Below the pieces are notes generated by a model, which made no database searches, was not told the origin of the DNA, and saw only the letters and a list, made by a program, of their open reading frames with translations. This document shows, piece by piece, positions 62,124 through 64,000 of a stretch of 64,000 bases of DNA (position 1 is the stretch's first letter; every line of letters starts with the position of its first letter). The translations under genes were made by a program, and so were the position numbers. This DNA is from UBA7330 sp965243485 (lineage in GTDB: Bacteria; Bacteroidota; Bacteroidia; Cytophagales; Cyclobacteriaceae): positions 1,674,001 to 1,738,000 of the forward strand of contig CBDEVP010000001.1 in NCBI GenBank assembly GCA_965243485.1, given 5' to 3'.

Positions 62124-63194
62124 ATGATGATCAAAGCTGTTGCCATTTTGATAGTTGGGGTTGGACTGATCTATTCTTATAATACTGATGAGAACATACG
62201 GTATTTTCAGACGCCGACCATCTCATTAGAAGATACCTCGGACATCAGGAGGGAGCAGATCAATGACAGTATCTACCAGGTAACATCATCCGATGGTTCA
62301 CCACTTTTTTATTTCACACAGCTAAACACAGGGGTTTGCTTCGACAATAAGTGCAGGCCGCTCAGCATTGACATATTCTGGAACATTACCGGTAGATATC
62401 TGGGATTTGAACTGCCTGACGAGGAGTTTCTTTCTAAAACAGATCATGAGCCGTTTACGAATGCGGAGTATCTGAAATTGGATAGTCTGCTGGCCAATCC
62501 CTTCCTGCCATTGGGAAATTATGCTTTTTACGATCTGGTTGATACGTCTTCCGCTGGAGATCCGGAAGTGGACGGAATATCCGGAGCTACCGCCCGGGAC
62601 GTAAAGGATTACCTGGTTCCCGGAGCTGCTTACACTACCCACAAACTTTGGAATGTGATCCATGGACCGATTCAGTATGAAGTGATCAAAGCAACTGAAA
62701 ATGAACTTAACGATAGCTTATTTATCAAAATCCTGAATAGTCCTGTTTCAGCAGACCGCATTTGGGCGGCAGAAAGAACGCATTTATTGGGCGAGTTGAG
62801 CACTCAAACAGTTGATACAATAGTCAGCTTCATCAAAGTACTAGACTATTCAGAATCTTATTTTATGCTTAAATCCATGAAAGCTGAACAGTTACATTCC
62901 GATTATCTGCAGTCAGGTCTTTTTCGGTTAATTGGCAAAATAGACTACGCTCTGGAGAATCAGATCTTTGATAAACTGAAAGAACCAGAGGAATTGAGTC
63001 CGTCTGTCCTTGAGATCACTGTTTCCAATTTAAGATCTTACAGCGATATGCAGCTTGTTAACGTGCTGAAGCTGCTTAAACACCAACAGGTCGGATCTCC
63101 GCAATTACGCAGTAAATTAGAAAAGTTGGCTATCACAAAGAATGCGTACATCAAAAACCAGATCGATGGATTCCTAAAACAGGGTACTAACTGA
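62124..63194 (+). CDS. FMN-binding-domain-like exported protein with flavinylation motif
   Basis: 356 residues. One N-terminal membrane/signal helix (AVAILIVGVGLIYSY). Residues about 65-185 resemble an FMN-binding domain (PLSIDIFWNITGRYLGFELP) and include D150-GISGA-T156 (DGISGAT), fitting the ApbE flavin-transferase motif Dxx(S/T)GA(T/S), in which FMN is attached to the last Thr/Ser. Residues about 195-350 are short helical repeats (HEAT-like). It may hold covalent FMN and pass electrons from the FAD oxidoreductase upstream. No ApbE gene in the window. The family as a whole was not recognised. Confidence 0.6.
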   Translation: MMIKAVAILIVGVGLIYSYNTDENIRYFQTPTISLEDTSDIRREQINDSIYQVTSSDGSPLFYFTQLNTGVCFDNKCRPLSIDIFWNITGRYLGFELPDEEFLSKTDHEPFTNAEYLKLDSLLANPFLPLGNYAFYDLVDTSSAGDPEVDGISGATARDVKDYLVPGAAYTTHKLWNVIHGPIQYEVIKATENELNDSLFIKILNSPVSADRIWAAERTHLLGELSTQTVDTIVSFIKVLDYSESYFMLKSMKAEQLHSDYLQSGLFRLIGKIDYALENQIFDKLKEPEELSPSVLEITVSNLRSYSDMQLVNVLKLLKHQQVGSPQLRSKLEKLAITKNAYIKNQIDGFLKQGTN

Positions 63195-63234
63195 CCTGTC
63201 TTTCTTTGTGCCTCAGAGCCTTCGTGGCAACATC

Positions 63235-64000
63235 CTAAGCCAGCACTTCCTTCACCACCTTCCCATGCACATCTGTCAACCGGAAATCTCTGCCCTGAAA
63301 ATGATAGGTCAGCTTTTCATGGTCAAAACCCAGCTGATGCAAAATGGTAGCCTGCAGGTCGTGCACATGGACTCTTCCGCTGATCCCTGAAAAACCAATC
63401 TCGTCCGTCTCACCGTGAACATGCCCCTTTTTGATGCCACCCCCAGCCATCCACATGGTGAAGGCGTCTCCATTGTGGTCACGTCCTTTGAAATCTGCTC
63501 CGGATCGGGCTTCCATCATAGGTGTTCTGCCGAATTCTCCACCCCAGACGACAAGCGTCTCTTCTAACAGACCTCTTTGTTTCAGGTCCTGCAACAAAGC
63601 CGTCATCGGCTGATCAATCAATGTACAGGCCCTTTTCAATGCACCATCCACCCCATTGCCAGGTCCGGCTCCATGGGAGTCCCACCTTCTGTCAAAAAGC
63701 TGAATGAATCGAACACCTTTTTCCACCAGTCGTCTGGCCAGGAGGCAGTTGTTGGCAAAGGAATTTTCTCCGGGGTTAGTCTGATACATCTGATGCACCC
63801 ATTCGGGTTCATCTTCAATATTCATCACCTCTGGTACGGCTGTTTGCATTCGGTACGCCAGCTCATATTGTGAGATGCGTGTCAGGATCTCAGGATCATT
63901 GGATTCCCTGTATTCCTGTTCGTTGATCCTGTTGATGGCCTCAATGGACTGTTTCCTCAGGGTTGAATTGATATTCCCTGGATTTGATAGATAAAGTACC
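63235..64000 (-). CDS. DUF1501-family (alkaline-phosphatase-fold) protein, C-terminal part
   Basis: At least 255 residues on the minus strand, running past the window edge (ISQYELAYRMQTAVPEV precedes the first visible ATG at 63849). Typical DUF1501 text: CLLARRLVEKGVRFIQLF, SHGAGPGNGVDGALKRACTL, VVWGGEFGRTPM and GRDHNGDAFTMWMAGGGIKK. The fold is sulfatase/phosphatase-like, but a catalytic role is not established. DUF1501 proteins usually accompany DUF1549/DUF1553 cytochrome-type proteins, which might lie just beyond 64000. Convergent with the FMN-binding-like gene. Confidence 0.88.
   Translation of the reverse strand, partial: VLYLSNPGNINSTLRKQSIEAINRINEQEYRESNDPEILTRISQYELAYRMQTAVPEVMNIEDEPEWVHQMYQTNPGENSFANNCLLARRLVEKGVRFIQLFDRRWDSHGAGPGNGVDGALKRACTLIDQPMTALLQDLKQRGLLEETLVVWGGEFGRTPMMEARSGADFKGRDHNGDAFTMWMAGGGIKKGHVHGETDEIGFSGISGRVHVHDLQATILHQLGFDHEKLTYHFQGRDFRLTDVHGKVVKEVLA

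Noticed and set aside
1..64000. CRISPR array, prophage or rRNA operon
   Set aside because: No regularly spaced direct repeats, phage structural genes or rRNA-like sequence were seen on reading through the window.

Overview
The window is from a Bacteroidota genome, most likely order Cytophagales (inferred from gene content; no rRNA is present). Supporting signs are two FecI/FecR systems, SusC/SusD and other TonB-dependent outer-membrane proteins, a fused CcoNO cbb3 oxidase, DUF4249 and S46 peptidase families, very few Shine-Dalgarno sequences, and promoter -7 elements of the TAnnTTTG type.

Layout. 0-0.5 kb: the 5' part of a REP-associated (RAYT) transposase with a REP-like palindrome. 0.5-7.7 kb: a secreted glycosidase-like protein, then cell-surface signalling system 1 (FecI, FecR, STN-type TonB receptor, DUF4249 lipoprotein, unknown lipoprotein). 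7.7-8.2 kb: an intact tRNA-Arg(ACG) and, beside it, a broken copy of its 3' part. 8.3-19.7 kb: mostly housekeeping (outer-membrane barrel, PAP2-like protein, rpoN, asnS, M23 peptidase, flavin dehydrogenase, CoA-transferase, YceI proteins, porin-like protein), with two gene relics. 19.7-37.5 kb: a respiratory region with a PAS histidine kinase, a response regulator fused to a Crp-type DNA-binding module, UspA, the copper P-type ATPase CcoI, and ccoS-NO-Q-P-G-H plus a TauE/SafE-like gene, interrupted by an outer-membrane receptor, an SLC13-type carrier, an MscS channel and a Nudix hydrolase. 37.6-45.5 kb: S46 dipeptidyl peptidase, a MacAB-like ABC exporter and a secreted caspase-like protease. 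45.8-64 kb: a polysaccharide-utilisation-like locus with GH78 rhamnosidase, two sulfatases, FecI/FecR system 2, SusC/SusD, a Tat-type FAD oxidoreductase, an FMN-binding-like protein and a DUF1501 protein.

The most informative non-coding observations are two bipartite motifs, one per FecI system. Each occurs twice with identical internal spacing, just upstream of genes in its own system, and is a candidate promoter for that sigma factor. In system 2, a MITE-like hairpin element has landed at the fecI stop codon, and a group II intron has landed precisely at the end of that element. Removing the intron on paper restores an 8-bp target duplication. FNR-like half-palindromes lie upstream of uspA-ccoI and ccoS-ccoNO, next to a FixL/FixK-like regulator pair.

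No CRISPR array, prophage or obvious defence island was seen. The least described part is the PUL tail (60.7-64 kb), where a protein carrying an ApbE-type flavinylation motif sits behind an exported FAD oxidoreductase.
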